The notes: generated by a model from the sequence alone, not told the origin. A DNA stretch of 64,000 bases from Kiritimatiellia bacterium (GCA_024694365.1 JAILJX010000040.1:1-64000); one strand, 5' to 3'. Positions 42,651 through 52,268 are shown, counted from the first letter of the stretch. Numbers and translations are program-made.

Positions 42651-43830
42651 CGACATCTACATAGAGATGGAGTGCGCGCAGTTCACGAAGACGGGGCAGG
42701 CCGCCTGTGGGGATGATGTGCGCTTTCTCAACGTCGAGCGCGAGAACCGCTACATAGCGGCACTGTCGGACGGACTCGGCAGCGGCGTCAAGGCGCATGT
42801 GCTTTCGAACATGACTACGACGATGGCGTTGAGGTTTCTCCAGTCCAACATGCCGACATTGGAATCGGTCGAGATAATGATGGACTCCCTGCCTGTCTGC
42901 GAAGTGCGGAAAATCAGCTACGCCACGTTCTCGCTGTTCGATTTTTCGCTCGGCGGCCGTGCCAAGATTTTGGAGATGGGCAACCCCGGATATATCCATC
43001 TGAGAGGGGTGGAGGAGATTGCGCCAGTTGCGGAACGGCATGTCGTAAGCGTTCACTGGCCCGACCGCACGGTGCGGGAGTGCGAGGCGGATTTCCGTCC
43101 CGGGGACAGGATTGTCATGTGCTCGGACGGCGTGACCCAAGCCGGGCTTGGAGAGAGCCGGGAATTGAAATTCGGATTGAGACGCAGCGGCGTTCTAAGG
43201 CTCGCGCGCGAAAGGATATCCGCCGAGCCGGGGATGTCGGCGAGGGACCTTTCCAACTATATCGCCCGCGCATCCATCAACATTACGCGCGGAATCTGCC
43301 GCGACGACGTATCTTGCGTCGTCATATACGTAAGGCATCCGCGCGTTATGAGAGTGCTTACGGGCCCGCCGTTCCATACGGAGAATGACGGGGAATTCGC
43401 CCGCCAGGCCGGCCTTGGCGAGGAGCATGTAGTCGTATGCGGAGGCACGACAGCCAACATACTCGAGCGGGAGCTTGGGGCGAAAGTCAAGATTTCGCTT
43501 TCCGACATGCGTTCGGCGGGATCGTTGCCTCCGGCCGGCAGGATGCCGGGGGTCGCGCTTGCGACAGAGGGGATACTTACCCTCGGACGGGTCCTCTCCG
43601 CACTCGAGGAGCATCGCCCGCCGGATGGAGAGCCTGCGGCGGCGAAGGAGATTCTGAAGCGCTTTGCCGCCCACGACAGGATTGAATTTGTCGTAGGCAC
43701 CAAGGTGAACGAATGCCACCAGGATCCGAACATACCTCAGGAGCTCGAACTCAGACGGAGCGTCGTGCGACGTCTTGCGGGAGTCCTGGAGCGAGAATAC
43801 CGGAAAACTGTGAAATTGAATTTCTACTGA
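42643..43830 (+). CDS. SpoIIE-type PP2C phosphatase linked to HydS
   Basis: The 395-residue protein has PP2C/SpoIIE metal motifs: CGDDV near residue 22, LSDGLGSGVKA (about 40) and MCSDGVTQAG (about 163). A C-terminal domain of about 140 residues (RVMRVLTGPPFHTENDGEFA... VVCGGTTANI) occurs in phosphatases next to HydS genes. It probably dephosphorylates a serine/threonine-phosphorylated partner, such as an anti-sigma antagonist, according to the HydS state; no such partner gene is seen here. The start overlaps hydS by 8 bp, so the two are tightly coupled. Confidence 0.87.
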   Translation: MADDIYIEMECAQFTKTGQAACGDDVRFLNVERENRYIAALSDGLGSGVKAHVLSNMTTTMALRFLQSNMPTLESVEIMMDSLPVCEVRKISYATFSLFDFSLGGRAKILEMGNPGYIHLRGVEEIAPVAERHVVSVHWPDRTVRECEADFRPGDRIVMCSDGVTQAGLGESRELKFGLRRSGVLRLARERISAEPGMSARDLSNYIARASINITRGICRDDVSCVVIYVRHPRVMRVLTGPPFHTENDGEFARQAGLGEEHVVVCGGTTANILERELGAKVKISLSDMRSAGSLPPAGRMPGVALATEGILTLGRVLSALEEHRPPDGEPAAAKEILKRFAAHDRIEFVVGTKVNECHQDPNIPQELELRRSVVRRLAGVLEREYRKTVKLNFY

Positions 43831-43846
43831 CATATCAAGGAGAGAC

Positions 43847-44125
43847 ATGGAGAACGAAGACAAGGTGAAAGTCGAAATCTGCTGCGGCACGGCGTGCTAT
43901 CTGCTGGGCGCGATGCGGCTTATGGATTTGACGGAAAATCTCCCGAAGGATCTTGTGGGGCTTGTCGAATTCGAGGCAAAGGCCTGCCTTGGCAAGTGCG
44001 AGCGCGACGAAATCGGTTGTGCCCCGTATGTCAGGTTCAACGGGACCGAGTGGATGGGGAATGCGACGCCGGAGCGTGTCGTCGAGCGCATCCGCGAACT
44101 TGCCGGAAGGAGGGAGGAGATATGA
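43847..44125 (+). CDS. Thioredoxin-fold [2Fe-2S] ferredoxin, second copy
   Basis: The 92-residue protein shows EICCGTACYLLGA at the N-terminus and AKACLGKCERDEIGCAPYV in the middle, the four-cysteine pattern of NuoE/HydC-type [2Fe-2S] ferredoxins. It differs clearly from the copy at 40660. A CAAGGAGAG site precedes the ATG and the stop overlaps the next hydrogenase gene by 4 bp, so it is probably the electron partner of that enzyme. Confidence 0.85.
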   Translation: MENEDKVKVEICCGTACYLLGAMRLMDLTENLPKDLVGLVEFEAKACLGKCERDEIGCAPYVRFNGTEWMGNATPERVVERIRELAGRREEI

Positions 44126-45534
44126 ATCAGGCAGCGCAGTACATACGCCGTGAACTCGCAATCCGTCTTGTGAGGGCGTTCGACGCCGGTACCCTTCGCG
44201 AAGAGATCGACGGCATACCCGTGAAGCTCCGTCCGAAGGACAAGGCAAGTTCGCGATGCTGCGTGTATCACGACCGCGCAGTCCTCAAGTACCGCCTCAT
44301 GGCGCTTCTCGGGTATTCCATAGAGGACGAGACCGACGAGGCCAAGACGCTTGCGTCATATCTTGACGATGTCGTCAGCGAAGTATCGGAGGGGCGCGAC
44401 CCCTATGCGAAACTGGATCATAAACTTTCGCCTCTTTCGGTGTGCGGACCGGCCTGTTCAGGCTGCCCGGATGCGAAGGTCGTGGTCACCGACAACTGCC
44501 GTGGATGCTTTGCCAGACCATGCATGTACAACTGCCCGAAGAAGGCGGTCGCGGTTGTCGGGGGAAGAAGCGTGATCGACCAGGACCTCTGCATAAAGTG
44601 CGGACGCTGCGTCTCCGTCTGCCCGTACAATGCGATAGTCAAAACGACCGTTCCCTGCGAGGATGCGTGCCCCGTCGGTGCGATCAAGAAGAATGAATTC
44701 GGGATAGCCCAGATCGATTTCAACAGATGCATCTATTGCGGGAAATGCTTCGGTGCATGTCCGTTCGGAGCCGTAATGGAGAGATCGCAGCTTGTCGAGA
44801 TACTTCTCGCGATGAAACGCGGCGAAAAGGTTGTCGCCATGATAGCCCCCGCTGCAGCCAGGCAGTTCCCCGGAAAGATAGAGCAGCTTCTGACCGCTTG
44901 CGTGAAGGCGGGCTTCTCGGGCGTCATGGAGGTCGCGCTTGGCGCGGAACTCACCACCAGGCACGAGACCATGGAGTTCATCGAGAGGATGGAGAAGGAT
45001 CCCAAGACGATAATGGCCACGAGCTGCTGTCCGGCCTGGGTCAATCTCGCCGCGAAGCACATCCCCGAGTCGATCGACAAAATATCCTCGACGCCGAGCC
45101 CCATGGTTTTCGCCCGTGAACTCGTCAAGGACAAAGATCCCGGCGCGCTCACGGTCTTCGTCGGGCCGTGCATCGCCAAACGCAGCGAGGCCCGCCGCAA
45201 GGATGTGGATTTCGTGTTGAGTTTCGAGGAGCTCGGCGCAATTCTCGCCGCGCGCAATGTGGATGTCATGTCATGCGAGCCATATCCCGTGGAGAGGCCT
45301 GCGGAGGCGTCCGCGCGCAACTATTGCCGCAGTTGCGGCGTCACCGAGGCGGTTCTCGGCGAGGCCACGTCGCACATCCCCGATTTCAAGCTCAACGCAA
45401 AGCAGATAAGCGGAATCGACAAAAAGTCGGTGAACATGATCCGTCTGCACATGCTCGGCAAGCTGCCGGCCAATTTCCTCGAGGTGATGGCCTGCGCCGG
45501 AGGCTGCGAGCACGGACCGTGCGCGTTGAAGTGA
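44122..45534 (+). CDS. [FeFe] hydrogenase, group B-like
   Basis: The 470-residue protein has an N-terminal helical region, a cysteine-rich ferredoxin part with several [4Fe-4S] sites (CGPACSGCPDA, CRGCFARPCMYNCP, CIKCGRCVSVCP, CEDACPVGA, CIYCGKCFGACP; residues about 108-215) and an H-cluster domain. Motifs are TSCCPAW (L1, with the proton-relay Cys kept), VGPCIAKRSEA (L2) and EVMACAGGCEHGPC (L3). The layout matches group B hydrogenases, whose physiological direction is unclear but which are thought to couple to ferredoxin. No HydEFG maturases are in the window, so they must be elsewhere. Confidence 0.88.
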   Translation: MNQAAQYIRRELAIRLVRAFDAGTLREEIDGIPVKLRPKDKASSRCCVYHDRAVLKYRLMALLGYSIEDETDEAKTLASYLDDVVSEVSEGRDPYAKLDHKLSPLSVCGPACSGCPDAKVVVTDNCRGCFARPCMYNCPKKAVAVVGGRSVIDQDLCIKCGRCVSVCPYNAIVKTTVPCEDACPVGAIKKNEFGIAQIDFNRCIYCGKCFGACPFGAVMERSQLVEILLAMKRGEKVVAMIAPAAARQFPGKIEQLLTACVKAGFSGVMEVALGAELTTRHETMEFIERMEKDPKTIMATSCCPAWVNLAAKHIPESIDKISSTPSPMVFARELVKDKDPGALTVFVGPCIAKRSEARRKDVDFVLSFEELGAILAARNVDVMSCEPYPVERPAEASARNYCRSCGVTEAVLGEATSHIPDFKLNAKQISGIDKKSVNMIRLHMLGKLPANFLEVMACAGGCEHGPCALK

Positions 45535-45558
45535 TTCTTGCGCGAACGGGGCAAACAT

Positions 45559-46851
45559 ATGATGACATCGCACTTTGAAAGCGGAGGCAAGCGCATTTCG
45601 CTGTTGGGATACGGCGCGATGCGCATGCCCACAGTCGACGGCGGCCACGCAAACGCCTGGTCGAAAAATGGCTATTCCGATACGGGAATAGATCAGGAAC
45701 TACTCGACAGACAGATAAAATATCTCCTTGAGCATGGCGTAAACTATTTCGACACGTCTCCCGCCTACTGCCGCGGCAATTCCGAGGCGTGTCTCGGTCG
45801 CGCGCTCGCGCAGAGCGGCTTCCCGCGAAGCTCGTATCTGATCGCCACCAAGCTTTCGAACTTTTCGCCGGTGCAGTTTCCTCTCGCCGAATGCAAGAAG
45901 ATGTTCGAGAATTCCCTCAAGTTCCTTCAGACGGACTACATCGACAATTATCTTCTGCATTCGATCGGGAACGGCGGATTCGAAACTTTTTCGAAACGCT
46001 ATCTGGAGAACGGGGCTCTTGACTGGTGTGCGGAGCTGAGGCGGGAAGGCCGCATACGCAATCTCGGCTTTTCTTTCCATGGCGATCCGAAGGCGTTTGA
46101 ATGGTGCATTCAGCGTCATGGAACATACAAGTGGGATTTCTGCCAGATTCAGATGAATTATGTGGATTGGACCCATGCCACTGCGATCAATCCCCGCAAT
46201 CTCGATGCGAAATACCTTTACGAGTCCTTGACGTCGCTGAAGATTCCCGTCGTCATCATGGAGCCTCTTCTCGGCGGAAGCCTTGCCCGCTACAATGCCG
46301 CTATCGCCGGCAACTTGAAGCCCCTTGATCCTTCATCGTCTCTGGCGAGGTGGGCCTTCCGCTTCAACGGCAGTTTCCCCAACGTGATGACGGTTCTCTC
46401 CGGCATGACGAGGATGAGCGACATAGAGGAGAATGTCGAGACGTTTTCACCGCTCAGGCCTCTGTCGCAGTCCGAATTTGCGGCGCTGGAACGTGCGGCC
46501 GACGACTACATAGCGAGCGGACCCGTACCGTGCACTGCATGCAACTATTGCATGCCATGCCCGTATGGACTCGACATACCCGCTCTTTTCAGATTCCGCA
46601 ACGAAACTTTCGCCTCGGGCAAAGAGAAGACGGGGAAAGAGATTCTTGCCGAATATGAGAAGACCTTTCCGGAGCCTCTCAGACGCGCGGATCGGTGCAC
46701 CGGATGCGGAAAATGCGCTTCGCACTGTCCGCAGAAAATAAAGATTCCGCAAGAACTGGCGGCTCTCGACGCGTCAATCGCCGGCATCCGCCGCGATGCT
46801 TTCAAGCAGGAAATCGACCGCCGCAACAACGAGGCTTCAAAATGGTTCTGA
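45559..46851 (+). CDS. Aldo/keto reductase with C-terminal 4Fe-4S ferredoxin domain
   Basis: The 430-residue protein has an AKR barrel (LGYGAMRMPT, then HGVNYFDTSPAYCRGNSE with the catalytic Tyr, IATKLSNFSP, and DYIDNYLLHSI) followed by a ferredoxin-like tail with CTACNYCMPCPYGLDIP and CTGCGKCASHCPQKIKIP. Iron-sulphur AKRs of this type are common in anaerobes; their substrates are mostly unknown. Its place after two hydrogenases suggests it takes electrons from ferredoxin. The start may be 45559 or 45562. It overlaps the next gene by 10 bp. Confidence 0.87.
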   Translation: MMTSHFESGGKRISLLGYGAMRMPTVDGGHANAWSKNGYSDTGIDQELLDRQIKYLLEHGVNYFDTSPAYCRGNSEACLGRALAQSGFPRSSYLIATKLSNFSPVQFPLAECKKMFENSLKFLQTDYIDNYLLHSIGNGGFETFSKRYLENGALDWCAELRREGRIRNLGFSFHGDPKAFEWCIQRHGTYKWDFCQIQMNYVDWTHATAINPRNLDAKYLYESLTSLKIPVVIMEPLLGGSLARYNAAIAGNLKPLDPSSSLARWAFRFNGSFPNVMTVLSGMTRMSDIEENVETFSPLRPLSQSEFAALERAADDYIASGPVPCTACNYCMPCPYGLDIPALFRFRNETFASGKEKTGKEILAEYEKTFPEPLRRADRCTGCGKCASHCPQKIKIPQELAALDASIAGIRRDAFKQEIDRRNNEASKWF

Positions 46852-48548
46852 AAAGGCAGACGGTCGCTGCGATCGCAAAACGTTCTGCAGCCGCGGTGTT
46901 TCTCGTGTTGTGCATTTGGGCGTTTTTCGGCGGGCACCGCCTTGCGCAGACTGCAGTAAGGCTTCAGCTCGTCCCTGCGCTGCTTCGCAATCCTCTTGTT
47001 GCGGCGCCTGTTTTCATCGTCGCGACAGCGCTATTCGGCAGATTTTTCTGCGAGATGATGTGTCCGCTGGGGATTCTGCAGAGCTTGGCCAACTGGATGT
47101 CCCGTCCGCGCGGCCAAGTGCGCCGGGTATGCACGCGCCTGCCGCAGACAAAGGTGCAGATGGCGGTGCGGTGGTCGGTTTTCGCTGTCTTTGCGGCGCT
47201 GCTCGGCCTTGGCTTCGGCGCTTTGGCGTGGTCCCTGGAGCCCTATACGATATTTGCTCGCGCCATGACTCTTTCCGGCGTCTTTTCGTTCGTCCTTGCG
47301 GCGATCGTCCTTCTTGCAGCGTTCGGCAAGGGACGCATCTGGTGCAACTGGATATGCCCTGCCGGTTCCGTCCTTAACCTTCTTTCGCGCTTCGCGCCGT
47401 TCGGAAACAGGGTTGAAAAGCGCTGCGCCAACTGCCGCAGATGCTTCGTGTCCAAGAATACGGCAGTCTCTGCGGATAATTCGGACGCGCCTTCCTCCAA
47501 GGATGCTGAGAAGGGGTCCGAGGCTGCAGGCGTGACGCGGCGCGAGGCTTTGAAGGGCGTGGCCGTTCTCGCAGTCGCCGACAAGCTTGTCGATGGGGGG
47601 CTTGCCGAAATCGTTCTTCCCGGCAATGCAGTGCGCGAAAGGACCGTTCTTCCCCCCGGCGCACTTTCAAGAAACCGTTTCCGCCGCGTGTGCCTCGGGT
47701 GCGGACTTTGCATAAAGTCCTGCCCGACGGGAGTTCTCTCCCCCTCGGTCTCTCTCAGGACTTTCAATCAGCCGGAAATCGACTTCTCCCGCGGCGTGTG
47801 TTCGCCGTATTGCGACGGACAGTGCTCGAAGGCATGCCCCGCCGGCGCGTTGAAGATTCCGCGCGGCGTGCCGAGGAGCGATGTGCACATCGGCGTCGCC
47901 GTTTGGCATGCGGAACGCTGCCTCAGGACCGCCGAAGGCGTCCAATGCTCGCTTTGCGAGCGAAAGTGCCCAGCAGGCGCCATTCATATCGAAGGAGGCG
48001 TCCCGGTCGTCGACGAACTTGCTTGCATCGGTTGCGGAATATGCGAACGCCAGTGTGCTGCGCGGCCTGAACCTGCACTTGTCGTCGAGGGGCTTGACAT
48101 CCAGCGTGTGGTGGTCCCGATGGGCGAGGAAGATCTTGTCGCAGAGATGAAACGTCTTCTTGACGAGGGGGCGTCTGTGGTCGTCGCGAAGGACGGTGTC
48201 ATTTCAGGACGCGAATCCGGGAGCGGGATTTCTCCGCTCCTGAAGCTCCATGACTCCGGCGATTTGCGAGGCGCGATTGTCGTCGACAAAGTCATCGGAC
48301 GCGCCGCCGCAGCAATATGCCTCTCCGGCGGAGCCGCCAGTGTTCATGCGAAGGTCATGGCCGCCGGAGCCCGCGACATGCTCCTTGCCACCGGCGTGAA
48401 ATGCGATGCCGACACGATGGCGGCGACGATTGTGAACAGGCAGGGAACCGACAGCTGCCCGATGGAAAAGGCGGTCGAAGGGCTTGACGATCCTGCCTCC
48501 ATGGTGGAGGCCATCCGCCGCCGCATTGCTGAAATTCAAGTGAAATGA
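46842..48548 (+). CDS. Membrane polyferredoxin (NapH-like) fused to DUF1893
   Basis: The 568-residue protein starts with about four membrane helices containing CEMMCPLGILQ and CNWICPAGSVLN, the NapH/CcoG-like redox signatures, then CANCRRC. A soluble ferredoxin block follows (CLGCGLCIKSCPTG, CDGQCSKACPAG, CSLCERKCPAG, CIGCGICERQC). The last 140 residues (about 430-568) match DUF1893: ASVVVAKDGVISGRESGSGI, AIVVDKVIGRAAAAICLSGG, NRQGTDSCPMEKAV. NapH-type proteins pass electrons through the membrane. The DUF1893 fusion is unusual to my knowledge. It ends the redox island. Confidence 0.85.
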   Translation: MVLKRQTVAAIAKRSAAAVFLVLCIWAFFGGHRLAQTAVRLQLVPALLRNPLVAAPVFIVATALFGRFFCEMMCPLGILQSLANWMSRPRGQVRRVCTRLPQTKVQMAVRWSVFAVFAALLGLGFGALAWSLEPYTIFARAMTLSGVFSFVLAAIVLLAAFGKGRIWCNWICPAGSVLNLLSRFAPFGNRVEKRCANCRRCFVSKNTAVSADNSDAPSSKDAEKGSEAAGVTRREALKGVAVLAVADKLVDGGLAEIVLPGNAVRERTVLPPGALSRNRFRRVCLGCGLCIKSCPTGVLSPSVSLRTFNQPEIDFSRGVCSPYCDGQCSKACPAGALKIPRGVPRSDVHIGVAVWHAERCLRTAEGVQCSLCERKCPAGAIHIEGGVPVVDELACIGCGICERQCAARPEPALVVEGLDIQRVVVPMGEEDLVAEMKRLLDEGASVVVAKDGVISGRESGSGISPLLKLHDSGDLRGAIVVDKVIGRAAAAICLSGGAASVHAKVMAAGARDMLLATGVKCDADTMAATIVNRQGTDSCPMEKAVEGLDDPASMVEAIRRRIAEIQVK

Positions 48549-48596
48549 ACGCTCTTTCCCTCTCGCGCCGCGCTTCACAGCCGTCCGAGTTTATGG

Positions 48597-48612
48597 TATA
48601 ATCTATGCCATA
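48597..48612 (+). promoter_or_regulatory. Promoter of the ABC ATPase gene (near-leaderless)
   Basis: A -35-like TTCACA (48574-48579), 17 bp, then extended -10 ATGGTATAAT (hexamer TATAAT 48597-48602). The ATG at 48613 is 10 nt further, without a Shine-Dalgarno site. Confidence 0.6.
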
Positions 48613-49434
48613 ATGACTACAGATGAAAAGAAAGACGGGGTTCTTCTCTCGGTCCGCGACCTAAAGGTCTGGTTCCCGGTAAAGAAGGGGGTGTTCGGTC
48701 TCACGGTCGGCTATGTGAAGGCCGTGGATGGCATCAGCTTCGATTTGATGCGCGGCGAGACGTTGGGCGTCGTGGGGGAATCGGGCTGCGGCAAGTCCAC
48801 GACAAGCCGCGCCATTCTTCTTCTCAACAAGCCTACCGGCGGTGAAATCCTCCTTGAGGGAAAAGACATACGAAATATGTCCGGCTCGGAACTTCTCGCC
48901 TATCGCCGCAAGGTGCAGGTCGTCTTTCAGGATCCCCAGGCGTCTCTCAATCCCCGCCATACCGTTCTCGAGATACTGACCGAAGGCATCGTCTATCATG
49001 GCCTGTGCAGAAAAGAAGAGCGACGGGCCAGGGCGGCGGAGCTTCTGGCGAGCGTCGGGCTCCCCGACACCATCCTCGACAGATATCCCCATGAATTCTC
49101 CGGCGGGCAGCGCCAGAGGCTCTGCATCGCGCGAGCCATAGCGCTGAAGCCCGAGCTTCTCATCTGCGACGAGGCCGTTTCGGCCCTCGACCTCACGATC
49201 CGCGCGCAGGTTCTCGACCTGCTGACGGACCTTAAGAAGAAGCTCGGCCTGACTTTGCTTTTCATCACGCACGACCTTGGCGTGGTCCAGCATGTCGCGG
49301 ACCGCATCATAGTCATGAATCGCGGGAAAATCGTCGAAAGCGGAACGTGCAAAGAGGTTCTCGGCAATCCCAAGGAGGAGTATACGAAGCGGCTTATGGC
49401 CGCCGTGCCTGTGATAGGCAAACCTCTCGCCTGA
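48613..49434 (+). CDS. ABC transporter ATP-binding protein, oligopeptide/dipeptide type
   Basis: The 273-residue ATPase has Walker [10 protein letters not shown] (about 59-67), Q-loop in [16 protein letters not shown], signature FSGGQRQR, Walker [13 protein letters not shown] and H-loop FITHDLGV. Similarity is to OppF/DppF, the second ATPase of peptide importers, including the C-terminal [12 protein letters not shown]. It stands alone: no OppA, B, C or D genes are near, so the permease is elsewhere or the protein serves another ABC system. Confidence 0.85.
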   Translation: MTTDEKKDGVLLSVRDLKVWFPVKKGVFGLTVGYVKAVDGISFDLMRGETLGVVGESGCGKSTTSRAILLLNKPTGGEILLEGKDIRNMSGSELLAYRRKVQVVFQDPQASLNPRHTVLEILTEGIVYHGLCRKEERRARAAELLASVGLPDTILDRYPHEFSGGQRQRLCIARAIALKPELLICDEAVSALDLTIRAQVLDLLTDLKKKLGLTLLFITHDLGVVQHVADRIIVMNRGKIVESGTCKEVLGNPKEEYTKRLMAAVPVIGKPLA

Positions 49435-49445
49435 TTCTTTCGCAC

Positions 49446-49485
49446 TTGCATATCCGCCTGTATTGCGGTACAATATCATCAACCT
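49446..49485 (+). promoter_or_regulatory. Promoter of the pilus ATPase operon
   Basis: A -35 box TTGCAT (49446-49451) and extended -10 CGGTACAAT (hexamer TACAAT 49469-49474) are spaced 17 bp apart. The ATG at 49486 follows 11 nt after the -10 box. Confidence 0.6.
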
Positions 49486-51156
49486 ATGACAAGCAACGAT
49501 GAATATGTCCTTCAGCTGCTGACAGAGCGCGGATACGTCTCGGCTGACCAGATCAAGGCCGCGGCGGAATCAATGAAGGCCGAGAACGAAACGACGCTTG
49601 ACGTTCTCGTGAACAGCGGCGCCTTGGACGAGGACACCGTCCTCGGAACGGTGGCCGATCAGTTCGGCCTTAAATATTGCCATATAAACGCCGATGTCAT
49701 AGACGTCGAAATCGTCAAGGAGATCCCGGCCGACATCGCGAAGAAATACGGTGTCGTTCCGGTCGTCTCCGACGAGGATGCGATCACCGTTGCGCTGTCG
49801 GACCCTATGGGCTACGACGCGATCGACTCTTTGCGGTATGTCCTGCACGGGCGCGACGTGGAGGCTGTCGTTTCGCCGCGATCCGAGGTGCAGGCGGCCA
49901 TGACGAAGCTTTATGCCGGAAGCGAGGAGGCGGATGTGCAGACTCGCGACGAGCTTGGCCTCGGCGAGGAGGGCGAGACGACCGGCGACGACGCGCCTGT
50001 CATCAAGCTTGCCACGATGATCATAACGACAGCCATCAAGCTCAAGGCGTCGGATATCCATCTGGAGCCGATGGAGAAGGAGTTCCGCGTCCGCTACCGC
50101 ATCGACGGCGCCCTCAGAAAGATGGACTCTCCTCCGAAGCGCCTGCAGCAGGCGATCATTTCGCGCATCAAGATCATGTCGAAAATGAAGATCTCGGAAA
50201 AGCGCATCCCCCAGGACGGTCGCATCCAGATCACCGTAAACGGAAAGGATCTCGATCTTCGTGTGAGTTCGGTGCCGACGAATCACGGCGAATCCATCGT
50301 AATGCGCATTCTCGACAAGTCCAACCTTTCGCTCGGTCTTCCCCAGCTTGGGTTTTTGACCGATGACCAGGCGACTTTCGAGCGCCTGATCAAGCTTCCG
50401 GACGGCGTGGTGCTCGTCACGGGGCCGACAGGTTCGGGAAAGACGACCACGCTGTACGCCTGCCTCGGGCAGATAAACACGCCCGACAAGAAACTGATTA
50501 CGGTCGAAGACCCCGTGGAATACCAGATGAGCGGAATCAACCAGGTTCAGGTGAACAAGGATGTCGGCCTTGACTTTTCCGCGGCGCTGCGTTCCATTCT
50601 GCGCCAGGCGCCGAACATCGTGATGATAGGCGAAATCCGCGACGCCGAGACGGCTGACATCGCCATGGAGGCCGCGCTTACCGGCCACCTGGTGTTTTCG
50701 ACGCTCCATACCAACGACGCGCCTTCGGCCGTTACCCGACTTCTGGATATCGGCGTGAAGCCGTTTCTTGTCGCTTCGGCGCTGCGCGCCGCCATGGCGC
50801 AGCGTCTGGTGAGGGCGATATGCGAAAAATGCAAAGAGCCCTACACCCCGACCGAGCGCGAAATCAAGATGCTCGGCGCCATATCCAAGACTATGCCCGA
50901 ACAGATGTATCACGGGACCGGGTGCGACAAATGCGGACGCACCGGCTACAAGGGGCGAAAGGGCATATTCGAGATATTCAAGGTCGACGACACGATCCAG
51001 CGCCTTATTTTCGACCATGCTCCAGCGACGCTTCTGAGGCAGCGCGCGAGAGAGATGGGAATGCGCACGCTGCGCGAGGACGGCATGCTGAAGGTCGCCA
51101 GCGGAATGACGAGTCTTCAGGAAGTTTTGCGCGTCACCATGGGCGACGCCGACTGA
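49486..51156 (+). CDS. pilB: Type IV pilus/type II secretion assembly ATPase (PilB/GspE)
   Basis: The 556-residue protein has an N-terminal MshEN/GspE-N domain (about 1-150) and the hexameric ATPase core: Walker A GPTGSGKTTTLYA (about 315), Asp box FRVRYRIDGALRKM, Walker B IVMIGEIRDAETA, His box HTNDAPSAVTRL. The zinc tetracysteine motif is present (CEKCKEPYTP... CDKCGRTGYKG). It powers pilus extension or secretion. It heads a PilB-PilT-PilB cluster. Confidence 0.9.
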   Translation: MTSNDEYVLQLLTERGYVSADQIKAAAESMKAENETTLDVLVNSGALDEDTVLGTVADQFGLKYCHINADVIDVEIVKEIPADIAKKYGVVPVVSDEDAITVALSDPMGYDAIDSLRYVLHGRDVEAVVSPRSEVQAAMTKLYAGSEEADVQTRDELGLGEEGETTGDDAPVIKLATMIITTAIKLKASDIHLEPMEKEFRVRYRIDGALRKMDSPPKRLQQAIISRIKIMSKMKISEKRIPQDGRIQITVNGKDLDLRVSSVPTNHGESIVMRILDKSNLSLGLPQLGFLTDDQATFERLIKLPDGVVLVTGPTGSGKTTTLYACLGQINTPDKKLITVEDPVEYQMSGINQVQVNKDVGLDFSAALRSILRQAPNIVMIGEIRDAETADIAMEAALTGHLVFSTLHTNDAPSAVTRLLDIGVKPFLVASALRAAMAQRLVRAICEKCKEPYTPTEREIKMLGAISKTMPEQMYHGTGCDKCGRTGYKGRKGIFEIFKVDDTIQRLIFDHAPATLLRQRAREMGMRTLREDGMLKVASGMTSLQEVLRVTMGDAD

Positions 51157-51179
51157 CATTCTAAAAAGGAGAATCACAG

Positions 51180-52265
51180 ATGGACATCCACATTCAGGAG
51201 CTTCTTCAGGCCACGATCGACGAAGGAGGGTCCGACCTCCACATTCGCGCGTACATGCCGCCGGAACTCCGCGTCCACGGCGAACTCTTCCCTCTCGGCG
51301 ACGATGCGCTCACCGAGGAGGATTCCTACAACCTGTGCAAGGAGATGTCGACAGACGAGCAGATGGCCGAGGTGGAGCGGAACGGCGGCGCGGACTTCGC
51401 CCTTGCCCATCCGGACGGAACCCGCTTCCGCGTCTCCGTCTTCAAGGAGCGCAAGCGCTATGGCGCGGTGCTGCGTCAGATTCCGTCGACTCTCCTGTCG
51501 CTCGACCAGATCGGCATCCCGCCAGTGGTCAAAGAGCTGCTCTACAAGCCGCGCGGGCTCATACTCGTGACCGGGCCCACGGGCTCGGGCAAATCCACGA
51601 CGCTGGCCTCGATGATAGATGTCATCAACCGCGAAAGGGGCGTTCACATCATCACGATCGAGGACCCTATCGAATTCTACCATACTTCCAAGAAGTCGAT
51701 CGTGACCCAGCGTGAAATCGGCCCGGACGTCCCGTCCTTCGCCGAAGCCATCAGGCGAGCGCTCCGCCAGGACCCGGATGTGATTCTTGTCGGCGAAATG
51801 CGCGACCTCGAGACGATAGCCGCCGCCATCACCGCCGCCGAAACAGGTCACTTGGTCTTCGGCACGCTCCATACCACAGGCTCCGCCGAAACCGTCGACC
51901 GCATAGTCGATGCGTTTCCCACAAACCAGCAGGAGCAGGTCCGAACCCAGCTTGCCGCAGGGCTTCAGGCGGTCATATCGCAGATCCTCCTTCCGAAACT
52001 CGACGAAAACGGCGAAGTCCACGGGCGAATCGCCGCGTTCGAGATAATGACTTCCACCGACGCCATCAGGAGCAGGATCCGCGACAACAAGACGAATATG
52101 ATCAAGTCCGATCTGCAGACGGGCGCCAAGTTCGGCATGATGACGCTTGATGCGTGTCTGCTTAAGCATTACAAGGACGGATACATATCCTACGAGGAAC
52201 TGATCACGAAGTCCCAGGACCCGGACAGCGTCGTCCAGAAGCTCAAAGAGGACATGGGGGAGTAA
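51180..52265 (+). CDS. pilT: Twitching motility retraction ATPase
   Basis: The 361-residue protein has the PilT pattern: SDLHIRAYMPPELRVHGEL near the start, Walker A TGPTGSGKSTTLASM (about 133-146), Walker B VILVGEMRDLETI, and the AETGHLVFGTLHTTGSAETVDRI segment; no tetracysteine, as expected. PilT depolymerises pili and drives twitching. An AAAAAGGAG site lies upstream. The final AIRAGLL-type motif is not obvious in its usual form. Confidence 0.9.
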   Translation: MDIHIQELLQATIDEGGSDLHIRAYMPPELRVHGELFPLGDDALTEEDSYNLCKEMSTDEQMAEVERNGGADFALAHPDGTRFRVSVFKERKRYGAVLRQIPSTLLSLDQIGIPPVVKELLYKPRGLILVTGPTGSGKSTTLASMIDVINRERGVHIITIEDPIEFYHTSKKSIVTQREIGPDVPSFAEAIRRALRQDPDVILVGEMRDLETIAAAITAAETGHLVFGTLHTTGSAETVDRIVDAFPTNQQEQVRTQLAAGLQAVISQILLPKLDENGEVHGRIAAFEIMTSTDAIRSRIRDNKTNMIKSDLQTGAKFGMMTLDACLLKHYKDGYISYEELITKSQDPDSVVQKLKEDMGE

Positions 52266-52268
52266 ACG

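Noticed and set aside
40660..45534. Electron-bifurcating HydABC hydrogenase
   Set aside because: No HydB/NuoF-like flavoprotein with FMN and NAD sites is present; the hydrogenases match sensory and group B types instead.
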